From positions 22,573,088 through 22,637,087 of the forward strand of contig OW121846.1 in assembly GCA_933228895.1 (NCBI GenBank): DNA of 64,000 nt, read 5' to 3'. The notes under the pieces were generated by a model. The model was not told where the DNA came from, did not search any database, and saw only the letters and a list, made by a program, of their open reading frames with translations. Below, in pieces: positions 44,857 through 57,025 of this stretch. A program made the translations under genes and the position numbers. The stretch is from Platycnemis pennipes (taxonomy: Eukaryota; Arthropoda; Insecta; Odonata; Platycnemididae). The first letter of the stretch is position 1, and each line of letters begins with the position of its first letter.

Positions 44857-45360
44857 CTGCAAAAATGGACATATTGAATGAAAAATACATCGTTGAAGTA
44901 TAATGCCAGGCGAACATCGCCTGCTGAGAACCTGCTCCGTTCCGACCCTCATGTCTTACTCGTTCGAAGGTTTCCGCGGCATGGCAATGAATGGCTCTGC
45001 ATTTCTTTCGACCTGAAGTCGAAGAGCCGCAGTCGACCTGAAGACGCCAGCTGGAATGCCGGCGAAACTGTTGTCAAGCGAAGTCAACATACGTGGAGCA
45101 ATCCCGAAATAAATGCAGAGCCCATTCATGTCTTACGTTGCAGAGGTACGGTGGCCGCGTTTCTGCCACATGATGTGCATTATACTGCTAATGGACTTCA
45201 TAATGTATGGGAATTAAGTGTCCCCTTGGAAGATATTTTCGAAGAAAATTTTATGTGAAGAAATAACTTAAACCATAGCAATTAAGGTCAGCGACCGACA
45301 GCTTGGGTCATTTGTACCATTTAGAATAGCAAAGTGATTGAAAAGAGGTAGGAATATTTC
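44857..45360. other. Flank of the PH exon, with an unexplained + strand open frame
   Basis: A 126-codon + strand frame (44878-45258) begins 22 bases beyond the PH exon and contains SDPHVLLVRRFPRHGNEWLC and HVLRCRGTVAAFLPHDVHYT. The region is GC-rich, which lengthens chance frames. There is no recognised domain and no splice support. Confidence 0.3.
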
Positions 45361-45594
45361 AGGGAATGGAGAAAGGGTGGAGAGAAACCCGGCGTCGACA
45401 TTAGCCTGATCATAATGAAAGGCGCAAAGGGGACCACGGTTTAATGTCCCATCCAGAGGACGAAGTGTTGAACTAGAAGTGCTCTCCAAACAGTACTCAA
45501 GTAGGGAGGCGGACACAAATGAAAAATCACTACCACTGCCTGGACTTGAACCCGAGGTTCTCGGAATGGAAAGTCAGTTCTATAGCCACCATTA
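45361..45594 (-). repeat. SINE family B copy 2
   Basis: Same orientation and landmarks as 36241-36462. The head (B-box region AACCTCGGGTTCAAGTCCAG on the - strand) is followed by the body with AGAGCACTTCTAGTTCAAC and CCTTTCATTATGATCAGGC. The 81-codon - strand frame here is part of the SINE. Confidence 0.75.
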
Positions 45595-45870
45595 AAATTG
45601 ACCAGGATTAATAACAGATCTGATAATATTCCTGCAACCTTAAGTCATACGGACAGATAAAGTCATGCTTTGAGTTTAGGATCGCTATAGCTCTGTGGCC
45701 GTACTTCCCTTTTACTAATTGTACATGTAAAATCAAATCATACCTTCCAGTTCCTCACCTGTGACACCTCTTGTGAAAATGCGAACATAAACCGTCGAGT
45801 TCTCAACTTAAGATTCATATAATTTGGGAATTGATATTTTAATAACTTAGATTTGGTCCCCGCAGGTTGA

Positions 45871-45917
45871 TGGGCAAAATATGATTTGCAATAGATTAAT
45901 ATTTACACAAATGGTAA
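45871..45917 (+). repeat. Exact 47-bp direct repeat, left copy
   Basis: TGGGCAAAATATGATTTGCA...AATGGTAA is repeated without mismatch at 46062-46108, bracketing about 145 bp of LINE-like sequence. Confidence 0.9.
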
Positions 45918-46061
45918 TTCGAAAAATTGAAGGAAAATCAGCATCAGCTGATCTTTTATAAAGCAGTGGAATACAAGAGAGGAGAGGACCTGGAAATGAA
46001 ATCAATGGAGGATAGATGGGAAAACGTCAAAAACGGGCTACAAGAAACCGCAAAGAAGTTT

Positions 46062-46108
46062 TGGGCAAAATATGATTTGCAATAGATTAATATTTACACA
46101 AATGGTAA
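46062..46108 (+). repeat. Exact 47-bp direct repeat, right copy
   Basis: Identical to 45871-45917. Confidence 0.9.
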
Positions 46109-46710
46109 GTCGAATTTAAAATTTCCTCTCTCCAATCAGGTCTTACACCTGATTGGAGAAAGGAAAATTTAAAAATACGGAAACTGAAAAGATCAACTGC
46201 AAAATAAAAATAAGAAATGAGAAAATAAGAAATAAGCTGTAAAGCGAGAAAAGCAAGAGAAATACGGATGAAAGATCAATGCTGAGACGCACAAAACAGC
46301 CTCACATGAAAAAGTGGAAGTTGCCTATAGGATAGCGACGAACCATTTCAAGGAACGGAGCGAGCGCAAGATGCAAAACCATTACGGAAAAGAACGGAGA
46401 ACCTTTAGCTTGGAAAAAATAAAGAGCAGAGGTGGAAGGAATACGATCTGGTATATGGAGCTCTCATGCGACAGAAGCAATCTCAGAGCGAAGGTGAAAT
46501 GAAAATGAACGAAGCAAGAAATAAATGGACAGTAGAATAACCAGGGCGAATATGGCATTCTGCCAAAAGAAGAATATATTCACAGATGGAAATACAAGCG
46601 TGGAAGTACGGAAACACTTCAGTATAATATACATCTGGTGCATGCCTTTTTATGGCAGCGAGGCATGAACGATAAAAGCAGCAAAAAATTCAAGGCTGGT
46701 GGAATTTGAA

Positions 46711-46848
46711 ATAGGGTGCTTTAGATAAATGGTGAAGGTGGATCGACCGAGTAAATAACAAAGAGGTTCCAAGAAGAGTGGGGGAGAAGTCTGCGAAAAC
46801 GGAAAAAAGACGGGACAACCTCATAATAATAATGCTTTTTTATTGGGG
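46711..46848 (+). repeat. LINE tail, copy 1
   Basis: About 138 bp (ATAGGGTGCTTTAGATAAAT... to TATTGGGG) that recurs at 48606-48745 in the same orientation at about 90% identity. It encodes the ...GEKSAKTEKRRDNLI end of the ORF2 relic. Confidence 0.85.
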
Positions 46849-47209
46849 AGGGAGATTTCACTGGGACGAAACTGCCCTTCTCCCATTTCAGCCCCGTCAA
46901 AATATTCGCACAAATTATTATTTTTATTACATGCACAATCGCGAATAGAAGCAGAAACACATGAAAATATATGATTTAAGGAAATTGAAAAAATGAAAAC
47001 AATACACACACAATATAACAACATTAAGATTCAAAGAAATCACGGAGTGTGAAAGTATTTAAAGCTATGGGAAAAACGTGCGGATTATCTACTCACATTA
47101 TTTACGGAAAAATCCACGGCAGGAAAACACACAAAAAGGGGGGTGTGAAAAACCAATGAAAATCTACTGATAGCGTAACTAGTGTCTTAATACAGAGATT
47201 AAAACAAAT
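46849..47209. other. Non-coding, probably retroelement 3' flank
   Basis: AT-rich sequence following the LINE tail. No independent feature recognised. Confidence 0.4.
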
Positions 47210-47640
47210 TAGGGTACATAGGAAAGTAAGTAGTTAAAATAGAAAATAAACACAAAAAGAAACATAACACAAAAAATATGGCAGTATGCGAATCGGTTAT
47301 ATCTCGAGACATGTGGACCTGATGGAGACAATCTTCGAAGGGTAAGGAGTGAGTGCGATGAATGGAAGGCCTCGGAACAATTTTATTGTAAGTGGATTCA
47401 AGATTCATACACCGATGCGAGGTTGATGCTAATTTCTGATGGCCACGTATTGAGTGTAGAAAATGGACGCTTGCGTGTTTTCTCAATTTTAGTTTCCATG
47501 GACCCGAATACAGTTCATATGTCCATTTTGCATCGGGCACGATAGCAAGTAACAAATACTTACACACACACATTGGGTGGAGGAAATCCGACCGAGGCGG
47601 GACTTGAACACGCGATCCCAGTTAGTGTTAGTTTTCAATT
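47210..47640 (-). repeat. SINE-like element with long body
   Basis: On the - strand a B-box-like GCGTGTTCAAGTCCCGCC (near 47610) is followed by a GTGTGTGTGT run and a body of about 350 bp ending in T-rich DNA. The A-box part is not convincing. A 124-codon - strand frame (47199-47573) is the SINE body and has no protein motif. Confidence 0.45.
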
Positions 47641-47739
47641 AAATCTTTCACTCGTTACATGTTGCAGCTGTAGCAGTGGTAGAATTCAAGGTGCTCCAAC
47701 TGTTCATATCGCGTCGTCTAACGTTACCTAATGTAAATA

Positions 47740-47825
47740 TTTGCCCATAGACACAATATCCATGCCCGGGCGGGATGCGAACCCGCAAACTTTAGATTTC
47801 ACCGACCTGGCTGCCGCGGCCGGCA
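47740..47825 (-). repeat. tRNA-like SINE head
   Basis: - strand CCGGCCGCGGCAGCCAGG (A-box-like) and GCGGGTTCGCATCCCGCC (good B-box), about 35 bases apart, followed by GGGCATGGATATTGTGTCTA. The GGCATGG after the B-box suggests relation to the SINE at 59300-59465. Confidence 0.55.
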
Positions 47826-48605
47826 TAACTTTCTGCGGAGGCAAACGCATTGTTTAGTCATCTTTCCCCTTCAGTCAGCTCAAAGCTGCGGAGACGCCCT
47901 GTGCCTTCTTCCCAGAGTCTGTAAAGCGAGGAAATCCGAACGCCCCGAGAAATGTTTCCAACAACCAATGTTCCACCCAAGCTCATGGTAAGAGGGTGCT
48001 CTTGTCACAGGGTATGATTCTGTGCATTTTTTCACATTATTTAGTAATCGGGTGCCTGCAAGGATATGTGATTAAATCCGTATCAAGTTTTTGAGATCAT
48101 GACCGTAATAGTTTGGTAATTTGCCTTAAGTCAGCTAATCCACGAGAATCGCACTCATAGCAGCCTAGGAGCTAAAAACTTGACGTCTACGTCCGACGTA
48201 TAGCATTAATAAATCTACTTTGTAATTTTGATTGACTCCGAAGCTTTTTGGTACAGGGGAACAATGTAGTCCCGAAAATTTCCCGCAACATTCTTTAAAC
48301 AATTTATCAGTTTTGTACCAAATAAAAGAAAAACCACTTCAGCCAATTACCCATTGCTTCTAATAAATATCATCATCGTGATAACCAACCGAATTCAGTT
48401 TTAAAAACAACGCGGTTTTTTGGCTGATTCCCACCAGTGTTTGAGCTCTTCCATTATCTTAATCTAACATTTTATTGGGAGAAATATTATGATGAGACAG
48501 CATCTCCATGTTGTCGGTTGGAAATGTGTTGGATAGTCACGATGAATCCATTTCCCTCGCGCGACAGAATATACGAGGGATGTAATTTATTCACAATGAC
48601 GTAGC
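47826..48605. other. Non-coding stretch
   Basis: Nothing recognised. No long frame. Confidence 0.4.
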
Positions 48606-48745
48606 ATAGGGTGCTATAGGAAAATGGTGAAGGTGGATCGACTTACGTAAATGACGAAGAGATTCCAAGAAGAGTGGGGGAGAAGTCTGCGAAAACGGAA
48701 AAAAGACGCGACAACTTCATAATAATAATGCTTCTTTATTGGGGG
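48606..48745 (+). repeat. LINE tail, copy 2
   Basis: Second copy of 46711-46848, without upstream ORF2 sequence: a 5'-truncated insertion or a duplication. Confidence 0.85.
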
Positions 48746-49599
48746 ATGCTTCTCTCTCATATACTAATTAGACGTAAAAAACATAAAGCGCGCATCAAGG
48801 CCTTTTGATACCTATTAGGGATACATTTTTGAGGCCTGATGTATATCCTTAGCACTTGTTGATATTACTCGTTACTATTCGTTAATGTCCTATAATTCAT
48901 GTTATTTCCTCATAAGTATAAAATTCCGAAGCGCAATCAGCACGCCGTAATTTCAAGTATAGAGGTAATGTTGAATTTCGTTTCGTTTCACAATTCGCTA
49001 CGGACGGACACGGCTACATCGTCACCAAGGCGCGAGTGAGTTGGGAGCGGTTAGGATTTTCTGAATGCCGTCCACTGAGTCCAAAGTACGTCGTATTCCG
49101 ACAGTTAGGCGGGAGAGGTTATACCCACTATGATATACTACATGTGTATTTGTATCATGGTCTCACCCGTGAATGCCCCACCGCCTCGGCACACTGCCTC
49201 TCTTCAGGAGTTGCATGCGTACAAGTGCCAAGAAGGTCTGAAATTTTGCGTGAATTTTGGTTGCCGACACTATGAAAGGCAAAAAATTTGCACATAAACA
49301 TCACGCATTTGTATATCTACAGTATATTTTAAATGCTGCTACATTTTCAAGAGTAAATTTTTAACTTAATAGGATTGATGAATTTAAATTAAAAAGCAAT
49401 TTGAAACGGCCGATTACATGTTTCCGCACGCATACATCCGCATCACGGAGGCATGATGTAACAATGACCGATGCTCGTCACTACGCTGAAATACTATACA
49501 TGGTACCTATTGACGCTAACTAGTGAACTGCCTTGAAGTGCCTACATTTTTTCATTTCATTATTTCCTCATTTTTTCATCATTTCTAGTACTCATAGTT
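48746..49599. other. Non-coding stretch
   Basis: A 79-codon + strand frame (49036-49275) has no recognised motif. Otherwise empty. Confidence 0.4.
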
Positions 49600-50260
49600 T
49601 CTTGATCCTGCTGGCGTCTACTGTTCCAGTTATTTTCTCAGCTGCTCTTCTTGTCCCCGTTTTTACTATTTCCCACCCTTAATCAACTGTTCCTCTTTCG
49701 TGCTCTTTCTTCACACATCTGTCGACCATCTCCTGATATTCCCTCCACTTCGTTCCATTCAGTGCTCATACGTCCAACTTCTTTATTATCCTTCCTATTT
49801 TTAACCTTTATAATCTCACTTCACATTTCATGACTACCAAGTTATGATCGGAGCATCTGGGAACGATGCGAGTTTTTCACGCTGTTCCTAAATCTTTGTC
49901 CAACCACGATAAAATCTAGTCGGTATCTCCCCGAGTCCCTCGATATTTTTCCAAGTTAGGGATGGTGTTTAAACCATGTGTCAATAAATTATTCCTCACA
50001 CCGAACTCCAACCCCTTTCTCGCTGTCGTCATTCCTTACACCCAGTCCTTGCTCGCCTGCTTCCCTTCCGTCCCTCCCATTCCCGACTACAGTGATCCAA
50101 AGTCCTATTTTTATTATTATTAGAATCTTCCTATCCTAAACTTTCCCGATTATTTTTCCAGCTGATCATATATTTAATCTTCTTTAATTCCCCCGGTCGA
50201 CATGTAATCCTGAACGACAACTAAGTTCGTCAGTACCGCTTTGATTTCAATTACCAACAT
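49600..50260 (-). pseudogene. Non-LTR endonuclease-domain relic
   Basis: On the - strand, broken frames give NNLLTHGLNTIPNLEKYRGT, a stop, then SDHNLVVMKCEVRL and, further on, EYQEMVDRCVKKEHERG. The SDH(N) motif preceded by 'NN.L..........YT...' is the end of the apurinic-like endonuclease of R1/RTE-type LINEs, and the following charged segment is the linker. It is heavily mutated. It is on the opposite strand to the ORF2 relic at 46 kb, so it is a separate copy. Confidence 0.65.
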
Positions 50261-51730
50261 TATATCACTCACCTGCTCCGCATTTGCTATCCTCACAGGC
50301 GAAGTGCTCATAGAAAACGTTGAACGTACTTAACGAAATATAATATCCATATTTTATTTTGGCCTGGCGTAGGCTTAGAAAAAAATATCAGAAACGCACG
50401 CAATTTTCCAAGTGCTAATGAAATTACACAATTAAGCTTTTGTGAGCTGCCGAATAAGGTTAAAAAGTACTAAGTACTAAAAAGTACTAAAAAAACACTA
50501 AGGAGGATAGACACGGAAATGAGTCGTAGACGCTGTAATCCAAGCATAAACTGAAGAAGGGATTACTTGGTATTATTGTCAAAAGATCTCTAAGAGGTCA
50601 TAGAGAAGACAAGATTATTCTCATTCACCAGAGGTCTTCATCTTGTATTCCGAGGAGCTTGTACGAGAAGAGTCACGGGAGGAAATGAGAAGAAATTGAT
50701 TCAAGAGAGAAATTAGATTCGGTTAGATTTGCGGATTATCACATGATAGTTAGACAATGAGGTGAGGTAGTTCCGGTCTCATTGAGGTGCAATTTAAATA
50801 CAGTACTTACAAGATATAAGGGATGAGGTCAATGACTTAGTTACGGTTTATAAATAAGAGCAAGAGAACCACATCGAGTAACAAGGTTTTCCCAAACTAA
50901 GGTTGCTTGGTCAACCAAATAAGTTGTATGCCATTTAATAGAGCAAGAATAAAATACTGTGGTGTCTTTACGGAAATATGCAAAAAAATCAATTAGGAGT
51001 TGAATGACGTTAGCAAGAGAATCGCAGGGTGATAGGAGAGGATGGACGACAGAAACCCTTAGCAAGGGTATAAATCCGGAACCAGGGTAATGTTTCACAG
51101 TAAGGACGAAAAACGGGTCTTTTGGAGAGGGGTTGAAGATTGATGTGAGGCATTTGAGACTTGGGTTAGGAGAAGGGTGGATTAAATGTGATATAGCGAG
51201 AGGAGGGCAATGAAAATAATTCTATGCATGATGGCAGAGTAACTGGTGCAGCCAGAAAAAAATAGATGGAGGCACAGAAATAGAGCAAGTAAAACTGGCA
51301 TGTAGGTTTTATTTAGTGAAAGCGGAGTGGATGAAGTCTTGGAATCGTTCACGGGTTCGATGAATCAAAATGTATACGAGGCGCAACTTAAGTTAGCAAA
51401 AGCGATGGGGAGTTGTACAGGGAAGCTCGTTATAGCCTTTTCATATTATTCCAAGGTGCTTTTCACATATACCTATTTCAAGTAGCTATGAGAGGGGTTT
51501 AGGAGAATTAAATCTGATTAAATAGGCACGCTTTGCGGGCGATCATGCGATAGTAGGCCAATCAACCAGCCTTAAAAACTTAAAAGTCCTTAAAACGTAA
51601 GTAAATGTGTTTCAAAACAATGAAGTTGTTCTTAGGGGAGGCGATCGTCAAATAAGGTAATTTATGCCACTGAAGATAATGGATATGGATAAAGGATTTG
51701 AAAATAGACAGGAATATAGGTCGTGAAGCA
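50261..51730. other. Non-coding stretch
   Basis: A purine-rich + strand (pyrimidine-rich - strand) lets an 85-codon - strand frame stay open at 50841-51098, but nothing recognisable is encoded. Confidence 0.4.
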
Positions 51731-51850
51731 AGAGAGGAGATGAATCCGGCGTCGCTACAACCCTGCTCCTAACCAATGGCTCCAAGGGGTCTCATCTGTT
51801 TCAAGTCGGGTTCTGGTTTCAAGGCTGTCCCCACTCTTAAAGGAGCTTCA
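51731..51850 (-). repeat. Possible headless SINE family B relic
   Basis: GATGAATCCGGCGTCGCTAC, then CCTGCTCC and CAAGGGGTCTCATCTG, echo in order the landmarks GAAACCCGGCGTCGACATTA and AAGGGGACC of the family B body. The match is weak and the tRNA head is absent. Confidence 0.35.
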
Positions 51851-54779
51851 GAACGGGAGAAAAGGTACAATGAATAGGTATAGGTGGGGCAGAGGAGGCT
51901 ACGAATATGCAGTTGGGATGGGATAATAAGAGGAAGGAAGCGGAGCTAGAGAGGAACGCAATTGTGAAACATGGGAATGGTCGAACATGGAGGTTTTATG
52001 TGCATCCAGACTTGCCTTGACCGGTAGATCACTAATAATATTATTCACAGGTCATTGCTGTGAGGAAAATGCCTGATAAGCATGGAAGAAGAAAGCAAAT
52101 TATAGGCATTATGGATGAGGAGAGGGGCAGGAAATATGTCAAGCTACAAAAGGAAATCATGGATTGTGAAACATTTGAGAATTTTTAGGTCCATTCAATT
52201 ATGAGCTCCGTAAAATATATAATGCTATTTATATTATCACGTCAGTTGGAGGCTGAAATGGCAAATAGATTTATACCCTTCCAATTCATTAGCAGGACAG
52301 GGGGAAGTGGAAAAATTATTATCTTTCCGACAGAAAGAGCCAAGAATTATTTTCTTCCTACGCATAATCCATGGCCAAAATACAAGAACACCTATTTAAA
52401 TCTCCCCTTTTTCCGTTTGTTCCACGACGTCTCCCTTCCCCTTTCTTCACGACAGGCAACCAAACACCCCCTACCACATACGTTTGTGGTGTCCCGTGCG
52501 GTAGTCTACGGATGCATGAATCCTCCATCCACCCTAGCCGCTGCCCGTCACTCCTCTCATGATCCGGTGAGCTATTGCGGTAGCTTTGGGTCCCATAGCT
52601 AAGCTCAGGTGTGCTTATTTGTATGCGCGCGGAACTGACACTAGCTATTTTTTGAATCTGAAGCGTAGTTCAGGGGCGAAATGCGCTACTCCGTCGAGTG
52701 GGAAGACTTTTTTCGACAAATTCAGCGAACGCTGGAATGTAGAAATTTCTGCACCGCTACTAATATTTTAGACTTATCAGGTGCGTTTAACTATCCAATG
52801 GACTAAACTGCCATAAAGTAGTTTTCACGTCCATTTGTCTTCAGTGCAGGTATCTCAGTTATTGTACGTCTTAATTATCTGTATTTGGGACACAAAAATT
52901 CCCTCTCCCCCCTCGGAAGTTCAAATGAGAGAAGGTAAAAATACTTTGTATCATCCACACCAATCACTGAAAATCAGCCGAGTCCTCCTTTTGAACCGCC
53001 GGGCGTGGCCAAGGGTGAGTTCTCCACCGTCTTTTCGCCGCGATTGCACGAAGAAAACTGAACGAGTTATCGGGTTTGTAGGGTGCTCTGGCATCAGTTC
53101 ACTTCACCTCTCTTCAGTGCAAATGATTGAAAATAAATAATGCTTTATATATTCACTATAGTAAATAAGCAAATAATAAAATAGTAGAAACTTGGTTATA
53201 TTAAAACAAAAAGAGCGCTTGATTGCCTCAATTCAAAACCTAGGCTGTTGGAATGACTCCAAATGAATCGAGCAATTGAAGTGCCGCAGAGGCCGTCTCG
53301 ATTCTATCTTCTCACTGATGGTCACAGATAGGCATGACCTCGCTCGGCTACTTGGCCGCTACATCTCTCTTGTTCCCACTTCAAAAGGGGTTATACATGA
53401 GTTTTTGCGCCGATTACTTCAAGGGGCTGCATTCAGCATAACGCCACAATCACGACACATCGTCGAAAACTAGCGCTGGAGAGCGCTTTAGAGCACCAAT
53501 CAATTCGGACGCAGATCGGAAGTCAGGCCACGGCAACGGCAGCTACAAAACAGACTCGTCTAAATCTCTCTTCATAGTTCTACGAAAAGCATGCCCATGT
53601 GGAGATGTGCAAGTATTGAGTAAACACGAGGCAAAGAAAATTATTGAACTTTTGGCACTAATAATTCTTGCCAAATGAGCATACGGACGGATTCTTAGCG
53701 CGTGAGAATGTGAAAATTGTACTATGTTCCGTCAACAGGCAAGAATTGCTTGGCGAGAATGAAGGTGGTCGATGACCGTGGAATGGATTTTGTTTCACCG
53801 TAAGTTCACTAGAAGATGAGGAAGTCGAAATTATGGCAACACCTGCTCGCGGTTAAATATTGAATGGTGAAAGCACTTTGCTCGCACAGGCTGGGAAGGA
53901 AATAAAAAATATATGAGACAGCAAAACTAAAGTGTCCCTCAAAATACCTGAATTACCTGCATTACGCACGTATTTGACAGATTTTATTGCAATTCACTTC
54001 GTCAGCGAAGGTGTATCAAATGAATGGAGGTTTTAAAGATTCAATTCTAATTTTGCCAAGATGTTCCAGTGCTCTTTCTTATATTAATAAAGATTAATAC
54101 TATTTCTTATTATAATAATACTTTAAATTCTCCTTACTTGTAAAAACATTTTATGGTTCTCAAATATACCTATTTTTTGTTACCAGAAACAGAAAAGAGG
54201 TTCCTCTTAATTTTTTGCATTATTCACAGTCCGGGTAGTTGAGGCTGGTTTAGGAAATACCTTTTTAAAGAGCCCCGTGTACAGTCAAGTATCTGGAAGC
54301 TAACAGAATAACTCCGACAAAGTCAAATGAACTAAGTTACGCCCAACCCATATCATTTGCGGCTGAAATAACAACTGCTGTCTTTTGGCAGGTCAGCGAA
54401 GATATTTTCTGGCCTTTAGGTGTTCAAATATCACCCAAATAAAATTAAAAAACATTCAGATCTAGAACGTCGGGTAATGAAGTATAAACTTACGCGCTAA
54501 AATTCCTCACTTTATTGGATAATGTATTTTCTCCATGTGTTACGCAGAGAAATGCTGCACTGATAACCGGTTCGGTGAGGGCGTCGCTTACAGGTTGAGT
54601 GATGCAATAGCACCGATAAAATACCTCCCATAGACAGCGGCGAGAACTCGGCTAGCACTTTGAAAACATGCCGAATCGATTCGATTGAGATTTTTCAATC
54701 TAATGAGTTTAAACAGCGAACTAGAACCATGCATTCCTGAGGCGTCAATGGTGGCAGTGGCAACGGTATTTCACTGTTA
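51851..54779. other. Non-coding stretch
   Basis: Several short + strand frames (for example 52201-52602, 133 codons; 52835-53140; 53276-53473) are open but lack any recognised domain, splice framework or conserved-looking pattern. They probably represent repeats I cannot name. Confidence 0.35.
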
Positions 54780-54885
54780 GCAGTATGTAGAATATGTATG
54801 TATGTAGAGTATGTAGTATGTAGAATGTATGTAGAATGAGTAGAAGTAGAAGAAGTAGAAAAGTACGTAGAATAGAATTTAGCCT
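54780..54885. repeat. GTATGTAGA/GTAGAA microsatellite
   Basis: Imperfect tandem GTATGTAG, GTAGAATG and GTAGAAGTAGAA units over about 105 bp. Confidence 0.9.
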
Positions 54886-56789
54886 CGGGTTTTATAACAA
54901 CTAACAATTTTGTCAAAAAATCAACTTATTTCTGAGACAAACATGATATCTATTCTCGAGGAGTGATTCGATCCCGATACTTTTGGGTTGTCCTACCGTC
55001 CACGACCTCTCTGCAAACACAAAATCCTCTCTCAAAATTCGGTGATAATACCATCCATCTATACCTTAAGAAAATAAAGATGCAATCAGAAGAAAGCAGT
55101 GAAACCTAGGCACATAATACTGAAATGTATGCTACTAAAATTGCAGTGCATCATCGTTACTCGTTCGTCCTCCAAGTTGAAGAAGTTTTATATTCTGCGA
55201 TAAATTTTGAATTAATATCAGGCAGATGCTCTTTATATTACTATTCTCATTTTTAACCACAGAAACTGACGAAATGCGAGTCACTAAAACTGAATTAAAA
55301 AATTCCTGATACATTACAAACAATATCCTCGCTTTTACACCCCTTCTGAGAACACTGGTTGAATAACCAGTTTTTAGCATTGATTATCGAAAAGGAATTT
55401 GCACATTTTATAAAAATGTCACTACATAATGATCACATTTCCTAGAGGTAATAACATTGCTCTGATACCCTACTTAAGTTTTATTATGCTTTGGCCGAAT
55501 CGGTGATAAGATATGGCCTGATAGTGTGGAATGACAATGCTAGCATATGTAAAAAACTTTGATTAACTCCAAAAATCGAAAACTAAAAACAATATATAGA
55601 TGTAGATACAATTTATGAGATGATATGGAGATAGCACAAATTAATCTGGTCCATAAGAACATGTGTACTGCCCGTGGATTAGCTCTTTGAATATGTACTC
55701 ATAACTGCAGATTATAATCTGCAGTTTACCTGCATTTGTCATTGTAATAATTATTACAATAATAAATATAGGGTTAAATAAGACATAAATGGTACACTGC
55801 AGTTAAGAGATACGGAATATTATGATGTTCCAAAGACATCTACATATTATGGAGATAGAATGCTAGGAGTAACTACACCTAAATTACTCAACTATGAACA
55901 CACATGCTAGTAGGTATACCTAACATAACAACTATTTCAGAATTAAAAATAAATAGTAGGAAATTATTGTTAGACAATAAATAGTAACATAATGAAACGG
56001 ATTGTTATTCTCCTGAATACAGGTATAAGTGATAAAAAGTGTATAATTTATTTTATATATAGTAAAGTATACTTGATTAACGTACCTAATTTCACCAATT
56101 ATGATACTGATGTAAGGGAATGATGGATATTAACTCCACCAATACTCTGTATTATGCTTTTGCCTACACAAGAAACTCCTAACGAGCCAGTGACTCAGGA
56201 GGACTTATTAGGTATTTAACAGATTTACATCTAATGAAATGAATTTGTGCACATTTGAATTATTTCAGATACCTGTGTTTGTATTAATTTGCATGCTACT
56301 TAGAATAAATTAATATACATTTATAAATTGTTACTTTCAGTCAAATAGGGAACGATTTCGAGAGGAATTTATTATTAGACAAAGTCATTCTCTAATAACC
56401 TCACTAACTCCGGCTTATATAAATGTATAATATAATAGTAGTTATAACATCAGCATTCATGAAGGTCAAAGTTAAGGCGATCACGATTAAAGCGTAGCGC
56501 GGGACTTACTTATCGTGAGACTTTATCAATTTTTTTACTGAGTCAAAAACACGCCACAGCAATTTAATGTCGAAGCACTGATGAAATGAATGGTATTTTT
56601 GGGACCAAGTCAAATCGCGTCCGTGGATGATGTTACTTTTGACAAATTGACCAAAGTTTTATTACCAGGAGTGGGAAGAATCTTGCTCTAAATTCAAGTT
56701 CCACCAGGATCGGTCTACTCATAGAGGCCCTAATGATAAGATTTTGGCACCCCCATTTATATAATATTTAAAATATAATCATCATCATT
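54886..56789. other. AT-rich non-coding stretch
   Basis: Nothing recognised. The - strand frame at 55135-55380 has no motif. Confidence 0.4.
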
Positions 56790-57005
56790 AGTCAGCAATC
56801 TAGGGATTTGTTTGATGCAGCTCTTCACTGAATTCTTCTATCGGCTAATCTCTTCATATTTACGCATTTCTTCTCTCTCAAATCCTTCATCATTGTTCCA
56901 TATATCTCCTACGAGGCCTTCCTTTGCCGTTCTTCCCTCTACGATTGTCTTTATCAGGCCATCATGTCTCATGATGTGGCAGATTTAGTAACCTCGTCTT
57001 CTTCT
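56790..57005 (-). pseudogene. LINE ORF2 C-terminal fragment
   Basis: - strand reading gives CHIMRHDGLIKTIVEGRTAK, then EGLVGDIWNNDEGFERR and, after stops, EEFSEELHQTNP. This is the 'GHI.RHDGL...I.EG...G.R.RG' C-terminal tail of R1/RTE-like ORF2. It abuts the Penelope-like fragment on the + strand. Confidence 0.7.
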
Positions 57006-57025
57006 TAGGGTATTCATAATTTGCC

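Larger units (their letters stand above)
45950..46850 (+). pseudogene. Non-LTR (RTE/R1-like) ORF2 relic
   Basis: + strand fragments in order: AVEYKRGEDLEMKSMEDRWE and NVKNGLQETAKKFW (linker between endonuclease and RT), later AFCQKKNIFTDGNTSVEVRK, then IIYIWCMPFYGSEA, a stop, and LVEFEIGCFR, a stop, MVKVDRPSK. The last part is the familiar 'Y.WSV.LYG.E.W......RLE.FE.W..RRM.KV.W.D' C-terminal region of insect LINE reverse transcriptases. The RT catalytic core is largely lost. Stops and frame slips are frequent. Confidence 0.7.

Noticed and set aside
47199..47573. 124-codon - strand open frame
   Set aside because: Lies in the body of a SINE-like element and shows no protein motif.
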